From Syntrophus buswellii (GTDB taxonomy: Bacteria > Desulfobacterota > Syntrophia > Syntrophales > Syntrophaceae), in NCBI RefSeq assembly GCF_046097065.1, contig NZ_CP175563.1:2604001-2668000 (forward strand): a stretch of DNA of 64,000 bases, written 5' to 3'. A program made the translations under genes and the position numbers. Positions 46,542-56,003 of this stretch are shown here, in pieces; position 1 is the first letter of the stretch, and each line of letters starts with the position of its first letter. Under the pieces are notes generated by a model that saw only the letters and a list, made by a program, of their open reading frames with translations, was not told the origin of the DNA and searched no databases.

Positions 46542-47603
46542 ATGAATATCTCGGACACGAACAATCCCCCCGACCTTAACTCAAGGCTCATGGCCTTCGT
46601 CCGCCGGACCCTGGCTCTCCCGACGGAAACGCCCCTGACCCTCGTTCCGCTCACCAAGGGCGGCTCAGCCCGAACCTTTTACCGCGTTTCCGGCAGGGTA
46701 AAGATCCGCGCCAGGGGCATGCTGGAGAAGTCTTCGTTCATCGCCATGCATTACCAGCCGGAGCCCAGGGAGAACACCCTGTATGCCGGCATTGCCGATT
46801 TCCTGAAGGAGTTGGGAGTGGCCGCACCGGCCGTGCTGGCCCACGATCCGGAAGCATGCTTTGTGCTGACGGAAGATCTCGGAGATGAAGACCTGTGGAG
46901 CCATCGCCATGAAAACTGGCAGCGCCGGCGAACTTCGTACAAAGGCGTTCTTGAGCATGCCCATCGCCTTCACCGGTATGTTCAGGACGGCGGGGAGATC
47001 CCCCTCCCCCCCCTGATGGAGGGGTATGACGCAGCGCTGTACAAGTGGGAGCGGGACTATTTCCGCCGGGAGTTTGTGGAGGGCGTCTGCAGAGTGTCCC
47101 TCCTGCCCGTCGACGGAAAAGCCCTTGAAGAGGAGGGAACGGCTCTCGCCGAGCGGCTTCTGGAATCGGAAACGGGCCTTATTCACCGCGATCTGCAGTC
47201 GCAGAATATCATGATCCGTGACGGGGCGCCCGTTCTGATCGATTTTCAGGGGATGAGGACCGGATCCCCCTTCTACGATCTGGGCTCCCTTCTCTACGAC
47301 CCTTATGTCTCCCTGCGTGCGGAGGAACGCCTGGAGCTCCTCGACTTTTACTATCGGCTTTCCCCCCGGAAACTGGATTGGCCAACGTTCATAACACGCT
47401 TTCATGAAGGGTCGGCTCAGCGCCTCATGCAGGCCCTGGGGGCCTACGGTTTTCTGGGCCACCGGAATGGCCGGGCGGATTTCCGCGCTCACATTCCCAC
47501 CGGCCTCCGCCATCTGGCCATTGTCACCTCCTGCGTTTCGTCCCTGCCTTGCCTGCGGGCCCTGGCCGCCCGCTGTCTCGATGCCCTGAGCCTGGATCGG
47601 TGA
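46542..47603 (+). CDS. AmgK-like anomeric sugar kinase (phosphotransferase fold)
   Basis: 353 residues, aminoglycoside-phosphotransferase fold: LTKGGSARTFYRV (nucleotide loop), VLTEDLGDEDL, catalytic GLIHRDLQSQNIMI with the Asp, and PVLIDFQGMRTGSPFYDLGS with the metal Asp. The last two are typical of AmgK, which phosphorylates the anomeric hydroxyl of MurNAc/GlcNAc. ATG 46542 follows AAGGAG; an upstream in-frame start at 46464 was rejected. It directly follows the MurU-like gene, the usual order reversed or kept in different lineages. Confidence 0.83.
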   Translation: MNISDTNNPPDLNSRLMAFVRRTLALPTETPLTLVPLTKGGSARTFYRVSGRVKIRARGMLEKSSFIAMHYQPEPRENTLYAGIADFLKELGVAAPAVLAHDPEACFVLTEDLGDEDLWSHRHENWQRRRTSYKGVLEHAHRLHRYVQDGGEIPLPPLMEGYDAALYKWERDYFRREFVEGVCRVSLLPVDGKALEEEGTALAERLLESETGLIHRDLQSQNIMIRDGAPVLIDFQGMRTGSPFYDLGSLLYDPYVSLRAEERLELLDFYYRLSPRKLDWPTFITRFHEGSAQRLMQALGAYGFLGHRNGRADFRAHIPTGLRHLAIVTSCVSSLPCLRALAARCLDALSLDR

Positions 47604-47745
47604 CGAGGCTTCGCATCCCCCTGTCCTGTCCAGCGGCGAAAGCCGGCAAATAAATCCGGTTTGCCCGCTTGCCTTTCCAGGCGCTTATGTCTATATTTTT
47701 CCAGAAGAGGCGTTCCGGATCACAACGATTAAGGAAGGAAGCGTT

Positions 47746-48642
47746 ATGGAGCCGAAAGAGGGCTATCTCAAAGAGGAAGTGAGCCGCTTCTGCAGGGAAC
47801 GGGGTGCGGATCTTGTGGGATTTGCTCCTACCGAACGCTGGGAGGAATACGCCGAGGTCCCCCCCGGATTCCGTCCGTCGGCGCTCTGGCCTTTTGCGCG
47901 CACGGTCATCGTCGTGGGGATGCCGATGCTGCTGCCGATCGTGGAAACAACGCCTTCCGTGCTTCACAAGGAGCTCTATTCGGTCGTGAACGGCAAGCTC
48001 GATACCCTGGCCTACGAGCTGGCCATCTTCCTCAACGACAGGGGATACGCCTCGTCATTTTTCGGCCGTGATGTCTACGCCAACTTGAAGGCCCTTCGGG
48101 ATTCGCCGTTTGCCGCCTTCAGCCACGTCATGGCGGCGAAATATGCGGGGCTGGGTACAATCGGCGTCAGCCACTGCCTGCTGACCAGGCCCTATGGCCC
48201 GCGGGTGCGTTTCGTCTCGGTCCTGACCGCGGCCGATCTGCCCGCAGATCCGGTGCAGAAGCAAGAGCTCTGCATCCGGTGCGGGGCCTGCGCCACATGC
48301 TGCCCGAAGCAGGCCCTTGTCATGCGTCAGGATCAGGTCATCGGGGACTACGATAAAATCGCCTGCCTGGAAATGCACGAGGAGCTGGTCCGGCGGCGGT
48401 GTTACCCCTGCGGGATCTGCACCAAGGTATGTCCCGTCGGCGAGGATCGGCGCCTTTATTCAGAAAAGGGCATTCAGCGCAAATACCTGAGGGAAGCCAA
48501 GGCGATGGCAGCTGATCCCCACGATCCCACCTACGCCTCCTGGACCCACATCCGCAGGTGGGGCGGCCTTCCGGAAACCCCGCCAGAAGCGGAGGGAAAG
48601 AAGGGCAATCCCCCCAACAGGGTTCGCCAGGAAAACGATTAA
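47746..48642 (+). CDS. QueG-like [4Fe-4S] protein
   Basis: 298 residues. The N-terminal part (FCRERGADLVGFAPTERW) and YAGLGTIGVSHCLLTRPYGP resemble epoxyqueuosine reductase QueG. Two [4Fe-4S] motifs follow: CIRCGACATCCP and CYPCGICTKVCP. QueG itself is longer, with a HEAT tail, so this is a shorter paralogue, likely corrinoid- or Fe-S-dependent reductive chemistry of unknown substrate. It leads a probable three-gene operon. Confidence 0.78.
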   Translation: MEPKEGYLKEEVSRFCRERGADLVGFAPTERWEEYAEVPPGFRPSALWPFARTVIVVGMPMLLPIVETTPSVLHKELYSVVNGKLDTLAYELAIFLNDRGYASSFFGRDVYANLKALRDSPFAAFSHVMAAKYAGLGTIGVSHCLLTRPYGPRVRFVSVLTAADLPADPVQKQELCIRCGACATCCPKQALVMRQDQVIGDYDKIACLEMHEELVRRRCYPCGICTKVCPVGEDRRLYSEKGIQRKYLREAKAMAADPHDPTYASWTHIRRWGGLPETPPEAEGKKGNPPNRVRQEND

Positions 48643-48656
48643 AAGGAGTACAAGCG

Positions 48657-49403
48657 ATGGATCTGAACGAATTTGTGAAGTCCCTGACCGCGCTGTTGAA
48701 GGAAAAGCCCCCGCAGGCTGAAATCATCCGCCAGGGGCGCACCCTGCTTTCCAGCCTGACAGCCTCCACCGACTGGTTTCAGGAGAGTCTGGCCCGCCTT
48801 CTCCTGGATCAACCGTGGCGGGCAGGCCAGCGACACACCATCTGGCCCAACGAGATCAGTCTCGCCTGGGACACCGATCCGGAATTTTCCGTACTGGCCT
48901 ACATCTGGGAGCCGGACATGGTGGATGTCGTTCATGATCACGGATCCTGGGGAGTGCTGGCCTGCCTGGTCGGAATCATCGATGAAATCAAATATTCGCG
49001 CCTTGACGACGGAAGCCGGGAGGGATTCGCCGAACTTTCCCCCCATTCCCCACTCACAATGAATCCCGGAGAGACGACCTTCATCCTCCCGCTGGATCAG
49101 GGCATTCACCGCCTCGGGAACGCGGCCCGCGGGCACAGTGTTTCAGTCCACGTATACGGCGAGCCGGTGCGCCGGGGATACATCCGCACGTTTTATCCAG
49201 AAGAAAAACGGGTGTCCGTGGCCTACCCGCCCCCGACATACAAGGCGGCGCTGGCCATCCGCCTGCTGGCGGAAATCGGTCGGCCGTGGTCGCAGAATCT
49301 GATTTCCGCCGCTCTCCGGGAAAGCGTGCCGGATTTTCTGAAAGCGGAATGTGAACAGGCCCTCTCCCGAAGCAAGGAGAAAAAGGAACCGGGTCAAGAA
49401 TAG
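48657..49403 (+). CDS. cysteine-dioxygenase-like cupin
   Basis: 248 residues. The cupin core has the iron ligands of thiol dioxygenases: VVHDHGSWGVLACLVG (two His) and GIHRLGN (third His), then SVHVYGEPV. The known reaction of the family is O2-dependent oxidation of cysteine or 3-mercaptopropionate. In an apparent anaerobe this may instead serve O2 detoxification or a non-oxidative thiol reaction (inference). ATG 48657 after AAAAGGAG is preferred over an upstream start inside the previous gene. Confidence 0.8.
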   Translation: MDLNEFVKSLTALLKEKPPQAEIIRQGRTLLSSLTASTDWFQESLARLLLDQPWRAGQRHTIWPNEISLAWDTDPEFSVLAYIWEPDMVDVVHDHGSWGVLACLVGIIDEIKYSRLDDGSREGFAELSPHSPLTMNPGETTFILPLDQGIHRLGNAARGHSVSVHVYGEPVRRGYIRTFYPEEKRVSVAYPPPTYKAALAIRLLAEIGRPWSQNLISAALRESVPDFLKAECEQALSRSKEKKEPGQE

Positions 49404-49423
49404 CTCAACACTCAGGAGGGCAA

Positions 49424-50167
49424 ATGAAAGCGCTCATCTTAAACGGAAGTGCCAGAGGCGGGAAAGGCGTGACGGGGAAGATGGTGAATGCCCTCATCCG
49501 GGGGCTTGCAAAGGGAAAGGCAGAGTCAACGACCTTCGAAATCCGCAGGATGTCCATATCGCCCTGCACCGGATGCCTGTCGTGCATGCACAAGAACCCG
49601 GGCATCTGTGCTGTTCGGGATGACATGGAGCCGATCTACCAGGCCCTCAAGGCTTCAGATCTGCTGGTTCTGGCGACGCCCCTGTACGTGGACACGATGT
49701 CCGCCCAGTTGAAGACGGTGATGGACCGCTGCCTGGCCTGTCTTCAGCCATTTTTGATCAGGGACGACACCGGGCGGGTGCGCCATCCCTACACCTGGCG
49801 CATGCCGGCAAAATTTCTGCTGCTGTCCACTTCCGCCTTCCCGGAGCCGGAAGTCTTCGCCGCCCTTCTTGCCACCTTCCACGCGCAGGCGGCCAATTTC
49901 GGTTCAAAGGCGGCAGGAGCAATCTGTATCCCCGGATCCATCGTCCTTCAGGTGGAACCGGTATTGCTGGACCGCCACCTGTCCCTCCTGGAAGAGGCGG
50001 GAAAAATCCTGGCTGGAACGGGGAGCATCCCCGGAACCCTCTTACAGGAACTCAACACCCCCCCGGTCGATGTGGACAGCTATCTCCAGGTAGCGGCCAG
50101 ATATGAGGACTGGTGCCGGGAGCAGCTGAACAAAGCGAGGCGAAGTCGAGAAGACGCATCCATTTGA
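49424..50167 (+). CDS. flavodoxin-fold NAD(P)H/FMN reductase
   Basis: 247 residues. LILNGSARGGKGVTGKMVNA is the FMN phosphate loop, SISPCTGCLSCMHKNPGIC carries paired Cys as in iron-sulfur flavoproteins, and PLYVDTMSAQLKTVMDR is the flavin-contact helix. It is likely a multimeric NADPH-dependent FMN reductase or Isf-like protein; the C-CxxC Cys could hold a [4Fe-4S] cluster. AGGAGG precedes the ATG, 20 bases after the cupin gene. Confidence 0.85.
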   Translation: MKALILNGSARGGKGVTGKMVNALIRGLAKGKAESTTFEIRRMSISPCTGCLSCMHKNPGICAVRDDMEPIYQALKASDLLVLATPLYVDTMSAQLKTVMDRCLACLQPFLIRDDTGRVRHPYTWRMPAKFLLLSTSAFPEPEVFAALLATFHAQAANFGSKAAGAICIPGSIVLQVEPVLLDRHLSLLEEAGKILAGTGSIPGTLLQELNTPPVDVDSYLQVAARYEDWCREQLNKARRSREDASI

Positions 50168-50265
50168 TGAGCCGTCGGGAAAGAGAATCACCGGAACGGA
50201 TGCGGCATCTCAGGGAGAACCGATCGCCCGGAATGGCGGCTTCGCTCTTTCTTCCCATCCAGGGG

Positions 50266-50814
50266 CTACTCGCAGGCCGCCTGAGCGGGGGGAAAGATCC
50301 GTCCCGTTTCGCTCAGCGGTGCCAGAAGCTTTGTACGGATGATGTCCTTCATCCGGCTCTTGACCTTGACCCTGCTTTTGGGATTGAAGGAAAACGTCAT
50401 GTTCTTGAGTGCGGTGACCATCGTGGACCGCCCCCTGACTTCCACCTCCACCTCCGGCTTTCGAAAAATGGAAAACATGACCCCGGGTATCGATTCAAGC
50501 AGCAGCCGGGAATCGAGGAGCAATTCAAAGTTTTCATTGCCCCTGATGTCCACCGCCCCCTGTACACGGGAAGCCCCCAGGGGCTGACCGTCGATGTAGG
50601 TGCTGAAGGTGATGTTTTCCAGCGAGCAGCCGAAGGGGTTGGGATTGTGGAACAGGGTCCGGACCCGGATGGTGAGATCGTCTTGATTGATATCCAGGAG
50701 TTCGACATTCGAGATCTTGACAAATTCCGGCTTCCGGATCACCCGTCCGGGAGAACAGGCGATTACCCCCCAGAAAACGAGTCCGGACATAAGGAGCAGC
50801 CCCATTCGTTTCAT
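50266..50814 (-). CDS. LEA-type lipoprotein
   Basis: 182 residues. The N-terminus MKRMGLLLMSGLVFWGVIAC is a lipoprotein signal with lipobox ending GVIAC. The mature part carries the LEA-2/WHy repeat (ISNVELLDINQDDLTIRVRT then FHNPNPFGCSLENITF), a beta-sandwich found in desiccation/stress lipoproteins. It would be anchored to an envelope membrane. ATG 50814 follows AGGATAAC; an upstream in-frame start was rejected because it precedes the signal peptide. The function is not known. Confidence 0.8.
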   Translation of the reverse strand: MKRMGLLLMSGLVFWGVIACSPGRVIRKPEFVKISNVELLDINQDDLTIRVRTLFHNPNPFGCSLENITFSTYIDGQPLGASRVQGAVDIRGNENFELLLDSRLLLESIPGVMFSIFRKPEVEVEVRGRSTMVTALKNMTFSFNPKSRVKVKSRMKDIIRTKLLAPLSETGRIFPPAQAACE

Positions 50815-51030
50815 GTTATCCTGATTCCATTTCCAGGTTGACTGCCCTTCCCTAACCGGTCCCGCCACCGGGCGTCACGATGGCAGGCGTTCCCTCCCCG
50901 ATCTTCCCGGCAGAACAGGAAACACATCCATTGTCCGGACAGAATCGCGCGGTGCGGCCCTTTTCATTTCATCGACGGGAGAGGGGCCGCACCGTTGTGA
51001 CGGAGCATCGGGAGGCGGGTGACATACGGG

Positions 51031-53109
51031 TTAAAGATGGATCACGGCGTCCACAACCACACAGCCCGACACGGTCGCCAGGACGGGATTGAGATCCATC
51101 TCCGCAATGGCGGGCAGGTCCGTCACCAGCTGGGATACCCGCTGAATGATTTCGATGACGGCCTCACGGTTGACGGCCTTCTCCCCCCTCACCTCTCCGA
51201 GCAGGGAAGCCGCCTTGAGAGAGGAGAGCATGACCTCCGCCTCGGCCGCTGTCACCGGCGCCAGCTTGAAATTGATGTCCTTGAAAATGTCCACATAGAC
51301 GCCACCCAGTCCGGCCATGACCAGATGGCCCGCATCGTCGTCCGCCTTGGCGCCGACAATGATTTCCCTGCCGCCGGGTAGATACTTCTGGACGAGGAAT
51401 TTGAGATCCTGGCCGGATAGAGTTACCGCCATCCTCCTTGCCTCTTCCCGGACCGCCTGTTCATCGGCCAGGTTGAGGATAACACCGCCCAGGTCGGTTT
51501 TGTGGGTAATCGTCGGGGTGTCCGCCTTCAGAGCTACGGGAAAGCCGATTTGGGCGGCATGCCGGGCGGCTTCGTCCGGGCTGGCCGCGGTCCTCCATGG
51601 GGCAACGGGGATGCCGTAGGCGGAAAGAACACCGTAAACCTCATCGGCGCAAAGCAGCTTCCGCCCCGAGGTGGCGACGCCGGCAAGGATCGCTTCCGCC
51701 TTCCGTCGGTCCACATCGGCAAAGGTCTTCACCGCGCTTTCTTCCCGGCGGCGGATCTGCCCGTATTTCGTCAGCGCGGCCAACGCTTTTCCACAGGTGC
51801 TTGGAAAATCGTAGCAGACGACCTCACCCTCGGACAGAATGCGGAGCGTCTCCTGCCACTGCCCCTTGTCGGTCATGAAGTTGCAGATGATGGGCTTCCG
51901 TTTCTGCCGGTTGACTTCCGCGATCTCCAAGGCGATTTCATTGGTGTTGACAAAGGGTGGCGTTACGAAGTGGATGAGGATGCTGTCGATTCCGTCGTCC
52001 TCCATCATGGCGTCCAGGGTGATCCGGAAATGCTTCCCCGTGCCCGTGGCGAGAACGTCCACAGGATTGTTGATCGCAGCCTCGGGAAAGAGGGATTCCT
52101 TGAGAATCGCCTGTGTCTTCTCCGACAGGGGCGGGATGGTCAGGCCGTTCTGAACCAGCACATCAGTGGCGATCACAGCAGGGCCGCCGGTATTGCAGAT
52201 CATGCCCACCCGGCCGCCCCGCGGCACCGGCTGGGACGCAAAGACGGCGGCGGCCTGGCAGAGCTTCTCCTCGTCGTCAAAAACAATCATGCCCGCCTTT
52301 TCAAAAATGAGATCGGCGCTGAGGTCCTCCTTGGCAAGACCACCCGTGTGCGAAGCGGCCGCCTTGGCCCCCTCCATCGTCCGGCCTGCCTTCATGACCA
52401 GGATCGGCTTCTTGGCGGCCACTTCCTGCGCCACCCTCAGAAACTCTTTCGGGTCCCGGATTCCTTCCACATAGAGGAGAATGACCCGGGTTTTGTCGTC
52501 ATTGCCATAGTACTCAAGAAGTTCTGGAATGGAAATGTCGCAGGCGTTTCCATTGGTTGCATACAGCCGGGTGCCGATCCCCATGTCGAAAATGGCCTGG
52601 TGAAGCAGTGAGGCGATCCCGCCGCTCAGGCTGAGAATCGAAACATGCCCCGGCTTCGGAAAGGTGAAGGTGAAATTGCAGTAGGCCTTCATGGCCGGAT
52701 CCGTATTGATAACCCCCTGACAGTTGGGCCCGAAGATCCGGATCCCGTATTTTTTCGCCCGGGCGATGCAGTCCGCCTCGATGGCTGCACCGACGGGGCC
52801 GATCTCTGAAAACCCGCCGCCATTCATAATCAGGTATTTAACGTTCTTCCTTCCGCAATCATCGATTGCCTGGGGTACATGGCGAGCGGCGATGGCCACA
52901 TGAACCACATCGACATCGGTGGGAACATCCAGGATGGAGGCGTAGGTCTTCTGACCGTAAAGGGCGTCCACCTTCGCATTGATGGGATAGATGGCCCCCG
53001 TGTAGCCGTATTCCACAAGGTTTTTTACGACGCGATTTCCGATGTTGAATTCTCTTTCTGAAGCGCCCAGTACAGCAACCGATTTTGGATTGAACAATGC
53101 ATCGAACAT
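51031..53109 (-). CDS. ADP-forming acyl-CoA (acetyl-CoA) synthetase, fused subunits
   Basis: 692 residues. Order: CoA-binding Rossmann domain (MFDALFNPKSVAVLGASE), succinyl-CoA-ligase-like domains with the phosphohistidine loop AASHTGGLA, a linker, then an ATP-grasp domain (~470-692) with CADEVYGVLSAYGIPVAPW, LKADTPTITHKTDLGGV and EMDLNPVLA. It converts acyl-CoA, ADP and phosphate to acid, CoA and ATP, or the reverse. In a fermenter this is a substrate-level ATP step after beta-oxidation. ATG 53109 after GGGAGGAAAGAG was chosen over the longer frame to 53322, which crosses a terminator. Confidence 0.9.
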   Translation of the reverse strand: MFDALFNPKSVAVLGASEREFNIGNRVVKNLVEYGYTGAIYPINAKVDALYGQKTYASILDVPTDVDVVHVAIAARHVPQAIDDCGRKNVKYLIMNGGGFSEIGPVGAAIEADCIARAKKYGIRIFGPNCQGVINTDPAMKAYCNFTFTFPKPGHVSILSLSGGIASLLHQAIFDMGIGTRLYATNGNACDISIPELLEYYGNDDKTRVILLYVEGIRDPKEFLRVAQEVAAKKPILVMKAGRTMEGAKAAASHTGGLAKEDLSADLIFEKAGMIVFDDEEKLCQAAAVFASQPVPRGGRVGMICNTGGPAVIATDVLVQNGLTIPPLSEKTQAILKESLFPEAAINNPVDVLATGTGKHFRITLDAMMEDDGIDSILIHFVTPPFVNTNEIALEIAEVNRQKRKPIICNFMTDKGQWQETLRILSEGEVVCYDFPSTCGKALAALTKYGQIRRREESAVKTFADVDRRKAEAILAGVATSGRKLLCADEVYGVLSAYGIPVAPWRTAASPDEAARHAAQIGFPVALKADTPTITHKTDLGGVILNLADEQAVREEARRMAVTLSGQDLKFLVQKYLPGGREIIVGAKADDDAGHLVMAGLGGVYVDIFKDINFKLAPVTAAEAEVMLSSLKAASLLGEVRGEKAVNREAVIEIIQRVSQLVTDLPAIAEMDLNPVLATVSGCVVVDAVIHL

Positions 53110-53267
53110 CTCTTTCCTCCCTTTAACCTCCTGCGATTCCCGTTCTTTTTTTTTGCTTCTTCTCCAGCGGGCCCCCGTCTCCGCTCCACAGGCAGCGACA
53201 TGCCGCAGGGGCTCGCTTCCATCAGCCCTTACCTGCAGGCGGCAACCCTCAACCCCGATTTTTCCCC

Positions 53268-53298
53268 AAAAAAAAACCGCGGGTTTTTCTGCCCGCGG
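53268..53298 (-). terminator. intrinsic terminator upstream of the ADP-forming synthetase
   Basis: On the minus strand, CCGCGGG/CCCGCGG (7 bp, 53277-53298, loop 8) is followed by nine T. It lies ~160 bases before the synthetase start, so it either ends a minus-strand leader RNA (attenuator) or blocks read-through. The surrounding gene-free stretch 53110-53768 also has a 16-codon ORF at 53341-53391 (+, GGGG ribosome site) of doubtful reality. Confidence 0.75.
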
Positions 53299-53768
53299 CT
53301 TCTTAGTCGGTCTCTTAACCAATCAGCTCGGGGACAAAATATGCCCGCCGCTAAAGCTGAAGCTGAAGGTAAAAAAACAGATGAAGAATAAAAAGCTGGA
53401 TATGGACTCTGTGTAGTTCACGAATGACCTCGATTGGATGAACGGGCTTCCTTTTATCACGTCGCCCTTCCATGTCAAGAAAAACCTCATGGCGACGGAG
53501 ACAAATTCGAGAGACATCGCTGAGTTTTTTTTCAAAGGGGGGAAGCGCATTGCAGCGAAACGGGAAAAGATGGTCTGAATTCTTGACAGAAGATGTGGTC
53601 GATACTATACAAATCATGCCTGCCCTGCCGGTTGCCTTCGGGAAAAGGGGAATACGGAAGATCAGTGCAGCGGATCCAGCGAAACCGGGCCGTGAGAAGA
53701 GCACAGGCCTTCAAGGAAAGTCCCGGGTTCATGGATTCGCAAGCTACGGAAGGATCTAGAGATTATTC

Positions 53769-55553
53769 ATGAATTACCTGCCCGATATTTCCTGTTGGCA
53801 TGATGAAGCCTTAAAAACGGATCCCATTCTTCCAGCGGTTCTTGACCACATGAACGACGGGGTCCTGGTCGTCGATGGAAAGGGGATTGTCGTTTCATGC
53901 AATGCCTCTGCGCAGATGATGCTGGAAATCGACGCCCGGATCATCGGAACCCCCCTGCAGTCCATTCCGTCGCTTGCCGATCTGCGGGTATTCCTGGATT
54001 CAAGAAAGAACAATCCGTCCGAAAGATTTTCACGCCGTGACAGATTGCTTGCCGCAAAGGCCTTCTCCGGACTGGGATCCGGTTTCGAGGAGAAAACGCT
54101 GATCCTGCTGCAGGACGTCACGGAACTGGATCATATCAGGGCGGAGCTGAAATCCCGGGAAAAGTTGAACGAGGAACTGGAAGATATTATCGCCTCCTCC
54201 TACGATGGAATCCTCATCACCGACGGGGAAGGAAACGTGCTGAAAATCAACGACGCCCTGCTCCGGATCACCGAACTACCCCCTGAGAATTTTATCGGCC
54301 ATAAAATGGAGTCCCTCTACGAGGAGGGCCACTTTTTCGGGCAATCCATTGAAAGCCTCGCCCGAAAGGGGAAAAGGATCACAACGGGCATCCAGAAAAT
54401 TCGAACTGGGAAGGAAGTCATGGTCACCTCGACGCCCGTGTTCGACGACGACGGGCATATCCTGAGAATGGTGACCAACGCCAGGGACATGTCCGAGATT
54501 CTGTCCCTGCAGGAGCAGCTGGCCTCATCCCGCGAACTGAGCAGCCATCTTCAGACGGAAGTCAACAGGATGCTCGAAGACGAGTTGCGCTCCCAGGGAA
54601 TGATTACCGCATCTCCCGCCATGTACAAAATTCTCGAATTGTCCCGCAGGGTTGCCAACAGCGAGGCCACCGTTTTAATCCAGGGGGAATCGGGAGTCGG
54701 CAAGGAAGTACTTGCCAAGCTCATCCACGTCTGGAGCAAGCGGCCGGGGGCGTTCATCAAGGTCAATTGCGGGGCGATTCCGAAACATCTCCTGGAGTCC
54801 GAGCTCTTCGGATACAACAGGGGCGCTTTCACCGGGGCGAACAAGGAGGGCAAGCCCGGAATTTTTGAGCTGGCAGCCGACGGTACGCTCTTCCTCGATG
54901 AAATCGAGGACCTGCCTTTGAATCTCCAGGTGAAATTCCTCCAGGTCATCCAGGATCGATCCTTTCTGCGCCTGGGAGGAACCAAGGTCATCTCCGTAAA
55001 CCTCCGTTTCATAGCCGCCAGCAATCGGGATTTGAGCAGGCTGGTTGCGGAGCGGACATTCCGGGAGGACTTGTTTTATCGGCTGAACGTCGTGCCGGTT
55101 ACCATCCCCCCCCTGCGGGAACGGGTCGAGGATATCCCTCTGCTGGTGGATTATTTCCTCAATCAATATAACAGCAAGTACGGCGGCGAAAAATTTCTGG
55201 CTCCCGCTTTGCTTAAAAAGTTCGAGATGTATGACTGGCCCGGGAATATCCGTGAGCTGAAAAACTATATCGAACGGTTGGTGATCACCTGCTCGGGAAA
55301 TCTGATCAATATGGACTTTCCGGAAACGGAACAGAATATTTCATCGTTCGCACAGCCCATTGATCCGGCCGAAACCCGGGAGGAAGGGAAAGACGAGGCC
55401 TTTTCAACCCTGAAAGAAGTTCTGGAAAGCGTTGAAAAGGACATGCTGTCCAAGGCCCTGAAGAAATACAAGAATTCACGAAAAATCGGCCGTATGCTGG
55501 GCATATCCCACACGGCGGTCTTAAAGAAACTAAAGAAATATTCCCTGGGCTGA
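53769..55553 (+). CDS. sigma-54-dependent activator with two PAS domains
   Basis: 594 residues. PAS 1 is about 15-120 (LDHMNDGVLVVDGKGIVVSC), PAS 2 about 135-245 (IIASSYDGILITDGEG). The AAA+ domain is about 280-505, with GESGVGKEV, GAFTGA and FLDEIEDLP. The C-terminal TyrR/Fis-type helix-turn-helix has SRKIGRMLGISHTAVLKKLKK. It has the same overall design as the 17.1 kb activator, with one more PAS. A -24/-12 promoter and a benzoate-CoA-ligase-like gene lie directly downstream, the likely target. The effector may be the aromatic acid or its CoA ester (inference). Confidence 0.9.
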   Translation: MNYLPDISCWHDEALKTDPILPAVLDHMNDGVLVVDGKGIVVSCNASAQMMLEIDARIIGTPLQSIPSLADLRVFLDSRKNNPSERFSRRDRLLAAKAFSGLGSGFEEKTLILLQDVTELDHIRAELKSREKLNEELEDIIASSYDGILITDGEGNVLKINDALLRITELPPENFIGHKMESLYEEGHFFGQSIESLARKGKRITTGIQKIRTGKEVMVTSTPVFDDDGHILRMVTNARDMSEILSLQEQLASSRELSSHLQTEVNRMLEDELRSQGMITASPAMYKILELSRRVANSEATVLIQGESGVGKEVLAKLIHVWSKRPGAFIKVNCGAIPKHLLESELFGYNRGAFTGANKEGKPGIFELAADGTLFLDEIEDLPLNLQVKFLQVIQDRSFLRLGGTKVISVNLRFIAASNRDLSRLVAERTFREDLFYRLNVVPVTIPPLRERVEDIPLLVDYFLNQYNSKYGGEKFLAPALLKKFEMYDWPGNIRELKNYIERLVITCSGNLINMDFPETEQNISSFAQPIDPAETREEGKDEAFSTLKEVLESVEKDMLSKALKKYKNSRKIGRMLGISHTAVLKKLKKYSLG

Positions 55554-55924
55554 CCCCCTGCAAAGAAAGAGGCGGAAGCAAAACGTTCCACTGGAAATTT
55601 TTGTTTCCGGTTTTCTCCCCTTCCTGGAAACCTATCGTTCCATCTCTGGCGCCAAATCGAAGGGTCAATATTTTTTAATCCTTTATAATCAATAGATTGC
55701 GGATAGATCTCCCTTTTTCCGCAGCAAATTCCTTCCCATTCAACACTCCGGCGGCCTCCTGGAACGCATGGCAGTCGGCGGGGATTTCCGAAGCGCTTCA
55801 CCTCGATGGAGTCAACGCATTAATCTCTTGATTTATATGGCTATTTGCATCTTCACTTTCAGGTTCATGCCCGTCGGAGGACCTTTCTTTTCCGAACGTC
55901 AATAAAGAGCCATTTCTTTCTCTC

Positions 55925-55939
55925 TGGCAGGTTTATTGC
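55925..55939 (+). promoter_or_regulatory. sigma-54 (-24/-12) promoter of the first benzoate-CoA-ligase-like gene
   Basis: TGGCAGGTTTATTGC: TGGCAG for TGGCAC, five-base spacer, perfect TTGC; GG (55926-27) and GC (55938-39) are ten bases apart. The predicted start is near 55950, leaving a ~54-base leader. The rest of the gene-free stretch 55554-55924 is AT-rich and may carry activator sites. Confidence 0.8.
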
Positions 55940-55960
55940 CTTAGCTTGAGGCTGTTGAAA

Positions 55961-55980
55961 ATGTGATCACAATGTGATCA
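55961..55980 (+). promoter_or_regulatory. tandem ATGTGATCA motif in the ligase leader
   Basis: ATGTGATCA occurs at 55961-55969 and again at 55972-55980, eleven bases apart (one DNA turn). TGTGATCACA is palindromic. It lies just downstream of the predicted start, fitting a repressor or CRP/FNR-like operator. A related ATGTGAT overlaps the -10 of the paralogous gene at 59466-59472. Confidence 0.45.
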
Positions 55981-56003
55981 ACCATTCGAAGAAGGAGGAG
56001 TTC

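Noticed and set aside
53341..53391. 16-codon ORF with a plausible ribosome site
   Set aside because: Too short and Ala/Lys/Glu-simple to support; kept only as a note in the terminator entry.
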